Source: JAWVZH01 sp033722295
GTDB lineage: Bacteria; Bacteroidota; Bacteroidia; Chitinophagales; Saprospiraceae
DNA: 7,325 nt
Assembly (NCBI GenBank): GCA_033722295.1
Contig: JAWVZH010000138.1
Coordinates: 1-7,325, forward strand
Direction of reading: 5' to 3'
Part shown: positions 4,955-7,325 of the stretch, in pieces
How positions within the stretch are numbered: the stretch's first letter is position 1
Layout of the letters: the number at the start of each line of letters is the position of its first letter
The notes under the pieces: generated by a model
Told to the model about the DNA's origin: nothing
Seen by the model: only the letters and a program-made list of their open reading frames with translations
The model's database searches: none
Position numbers and translations under genes: made by a program

Positions 4955-7325
4955 TCAAAGCTTAAGCACTTTTTGCCTGAAGACGGTGTCATCCTCGGCC
5001 CGCAACTCAATAATATAGACGCCAGACAGATAATTGAGCATGTCGATCTCCAGAAAAGATATGCCTCTCAGTATTTGACGCTCCCGGTGATGCACTAAAC
5101 TTCCAGCGAGATCATAGATACTCAAATCCGCTACTGACGATCCCGGCAGGTCATGATACAAACGCAATTTATCCACAACCGGATTTGGATAGACATAGGC
5201 ATTTATGCTTCCCGGACTATCGTCAACAGACGTATTCAATGTATAAAGCTGGGTTGTAGGGATCAGTTGTAACGGCATCAGATCGGTTGACCAGTATAAG
5301 CTGATAAGCCCGTCGCCTCCGCTCTTGAACATCTCCAGGCGAATGGAGTACTTCTTTCCCCCTTGCAGATGGATAGAATCAGAACTATAAAAGCTTTGTG
5401 ACCGGCTGACCCATTCATCAATGACCAGGTCACCATCGATGTACAACCGGCAACCATTTCTCACATCGACACCGAAACTGTACATGGCATCATAAATCGG
5501 CTCAACAGACCCGGTCCAGGCGATCAGAAATGAATCCTGGTGAAGCAAGGAATCATTGGGAGAGTTCTTCCATTTGAAATCGATGATGGAATCTACTCTT
5601 GTCATCACAGGATCCCCGTCGAAGACACGCCTTTTTTCAAAATAATTGTAATACTCTCCGATCAACCCGGTTCCATTACCAAGAGGGTGTTTGGCAAACA
5701 GGGCTTCTGCCATAAATTCTTCCGTGGCGCGAAATATAAAGGTTTGGCCTGCTCCGGCATTGCTCCAGTTCTTGAAAGTATAGGCATATTCATTATCGAC
5801 CTGAAAGGTGACCGGCACACAAGCATGCTCTATGCCCGCTACCGATCTTATAGTATCCGGAGTCGTGATCGTAGTGCCATCGACATTCAGTAGAAGTCCA
5901 TCTGGTTCGGAGGTATAAATAATGTTGATCTTCTTGGGATAGACGTCGAGATAGGTGATTCGGGAAAGCCCGGCACTATCTGTGGCCCTCAAATATATCC
6001 TGTACCAAACGTTATCATCAATCTCGCCTACTGCAGGCACCATATAGCTCAATGTCCTTTCTGAAACAGGGCTTTGGGCAGGATGGGTGTGTAGATCATG
6101 ATGAAAATCTATCCACCAGGTAAGTCGGTCTGTCGCAAGCTCCCCCTCTTCAGGGTCAATGGCCTTCCCCGTTACTGTGATCTCCTCTCCGGCAGTATAG
6201 AGGCTATCCGAGAGTAGGGTGATCTGCGGTTTTGGTCGCCGATTGTCAGTGACTGACAGTATTGCCGAATCGCTGGTATCCCGACCTTCATTATTGAATA
6301 CAACACAATGCACTTCAGATCCCGATTGTGGCAATTGTACATCTGTCAGGGTCAGGCTGTTAGAATCAGCGCCAATTACTTCAGCCCCATCCAGATACCA
6401 CTGATAACTCAGAGGGCGACTGCCGTTGGCTGAGACGCTGAACCGCGCATCTTCTCCCACGCTGACGAGTGTATTTCTGGGGTCTCTGCTTATAACGGGG
6501 ATACCATTACCTGTATATGTGATCCGCAAGAGACGCCCATTCGATGAACTGGTATTATCGTTGACCGATCCTCCTCCCAATCCGGCCCGTTCAAAATAGT
6601 AAAGCCTTCCTTCGTCATCAAAGATCAACCTCAATGGACGATCGATATCAGTCGCAAATGCTTCCAGAGAATCTCCAGTAACAGGGTCAATGACCTTGAT
6701 ATATCCCTTGCAATAGTCCGAGAAAAAATATTTGCCGCGATAACGCTCCGGGAAATGATCATTATCATCTGCACAAAAGATGCCTCCCACAACCGCACAT
6801 CCTATATCATGATCATAAGCATAGATCGGATCCCGGTAGTCAGAAGGAACGTTTTGATTCTGCCGAAAACCCTCCAGATAAGGCCAACCATAATTAAATC
6901 CAAACTCCAGTGAGTTGATCTCCTCAAATTTATCGCTACCTACATCATTGATAAAAACAAGTCCGGAATCGCTCACTGCAACATTAAATGGATTCCTGAA
7001 TCCTTTCGCCACGATCGCTTCATATTTTCCACCTGCGTACTTTTTAGGATTATCCTCAGGGATCGAACCATCGGGCCAGATCCTGATCGCCTTGCCATGT
7101 GTCCGGTCATCCCATTGTGAAAGCCATTGCGCACCTCCATCACCGACAGTAAAAAGCAAAGAACCGTCAGGAAGAAATGCCATACCTCCTCCGTTGTGAA
7201 AAGAGGCTATGGTCGGGTCCATTTCATAGAGGACCTTCTCACTGGCAGGATTTACCCTGTCGCCATTAGCTGTAAAACGACTTACCCTGTTGATAAAAGT
7301 TATCGGTTGCGTATAATAGAGATAG
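4955..7325 (-). CDS. secreted PQQ-type sugar dehydrogenase with Ig-like, PA14 and T9SS sorting domains (5' end missing)
   Basis: The minus-strand frame is open from the right edge to TGA at 4957-4955, so 789 codons are visible and the true start lies outside. The ATG at 7222 is internal, since coding matching the family (SRF..NGD...PASE.VLYE) continues upstream. Domains in visible numbering: residues 1 to about 270 are the end of a soluble glucose/aldose-dehydrogenase-like six-bladed propeller, with GDGG at 61-64, GFRNPFN at 108-114, NYGWPYLEG at 144-152 and three Cys (176, 184, 205) that could pair. An Ig-like domain spans 276-359 (YQWYLDG). Beta-rich modules span 362-546, including a His-rich FHHDLHTHP at 407-415. 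A PA14 carbohydrate-binding-type domain spans 551-695. A T9SS C-terminal sorting domain occupies about 706-789 (YPNPVVDKL; ends KVLKL). The likely role is an extracellular or surface-held oxidase of sugars or polyols. The catalytic His of the propeller is outside the window, so activity cannot be judged. Confidence 0.95.
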   Translation of the reverse strand, partial: YLYYTQPITFINRVSRFTANGDRVNPASEKVLYEMDPTIASFHNGGGMAFLPDGSLLFTVGDGGAQWLSQWDDRTHGKAIRIWPDGSIPEDNPKKYAGGKYEAIVAKGFRNPFNVAVSDSGLVFINDVGSDKFEEINSLEFGFNYGWPYLEGFRQNQNVPSDYRDPIYAYDHDIGCAVVGGIFCADDNDHFPERYRGKYFFSDYCKGYIKVIDPVTGDSLEAFATDIDRPLRLIFDDEGRLYYFERAGLGGGSVNDNTSSSNGRLLRITYTGNGIPVISRDPRNTLVSVGEDARFSVSANGSRPLSYQWYLDGAEVIGADSNSLTLTDVQLPQSGSEVHCVVFNNEGRDTSDSAILSVTDNRRPKPQITLLSDSLYTAGEEITVTGKAIDPEEGELATDRLTWWIDFHHDLHTHPAQSPVSERTLSYMVPAVGEIDDNVWYRIYLRATDSAGLSRITYLDVYPKKINIIYTSEPDGLLLNVDGTTITTPDTIRSVAGIEHACVPVTFQVDNEYAYTFKNWSNAGAGQTFIFRATEEFMAEALFAKHPLGNGTGLIGEYYNYFEKRRVFDGDPVMTRVDSIIDFKWKNSPNDSLLHQDSFLIAWTGSVEPIYDAMYSFGVDVRNGCRLYIDGDLVIDEWVSRSQSFYSSDSIHLQGGKKYSIRLEMFKSGGDGLISLYWSTDLMPLQLIPTTQLYTLNTSVDDSPGSINAYVYPNPVVDKLRLYHDLPGSSVADLSIYDLAGSLVHHRERQILRGISFLEIDMLNYLSGVYIIELRAEDDTVFRQKVLKL

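Noticed and set aside
5540..5893. 117-codon plus-strand frame
   Set aside because: It lies entirely opposite the strongly supported PA14-containing coding sequence and has no domain signal of its own.
6404..6417. 14-base match ATAACTCAGAGGGC also found at 105-118
   Set aside because: One copy is inside coding sequence, the match does not extend, and one such match is not very unlikely by chance in a window this size.

Overview
The window looks like chromosomal DNA from a member of the Bacteroidota, perhaps a Saprospira- or Cytophaga-like lineage, although the exact group cannot be fixed from sequence alone. Three observations support this. The large minus-strand protein ends in a typical type IX secretion (Por) C-terminal sorting domain. 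The tRNA gene is preceded by the Bacteroidota-type promoter TTG-N20-TAAATTTG. None of the genes has a clear Shine-Dalgarno sequence; their starts follow A/T-rich leaders.

Layout from left to right. Bases 1-94 (minus) hold a possible gene start running off the edge, with a weak resemblance to a response-regulator receiver domain. Bases 152-1738 (plus) encode a membrane-anchored, stand-alone FMN/3Fe-4S glutamate-synthase-type oxidoreductase. After a 315-base spacer, 2054-3331 (plus) encodes a PAS domain fused to a complete UbiA/MenA-type prenyltransferase. This gene and a 53-codon minus-strand gene for a small basic protein (3414-3575) converge on one bidirectional terminator. A tRNA-Phe(GAA) gene with its own promoter and terminator lies at 3886-3958 (minus). 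Bases 4148-4954 (plus) encode a two-TM protein that resembles the MtfA/M90 metallopeptidase fold but appears to have lost its zinc-binding and catalytic residues. Its stop codon abuts the stop codon of a large minus-strand gene (4955 to the right edge, 5' end missing). That gene encodes a secreted multidomain protein: PQQ-type sugar dehydrogenase propeller, Ig-like domain, further beta-rich modules, PA14 and T9SS sorting domain.

The genes do not form one obvious pathway. Strands alternate and each gene appears to be its own transcription unit. No transposase, CRISPR array or phage gene was seen. The points most worth a second look are the PAS-prenyltransferase fusion, which suggests sensory control of (mena)quinone-type lipid prenylation; the apparent MtfA-like pseudoprotease; and the small basic protein gene.
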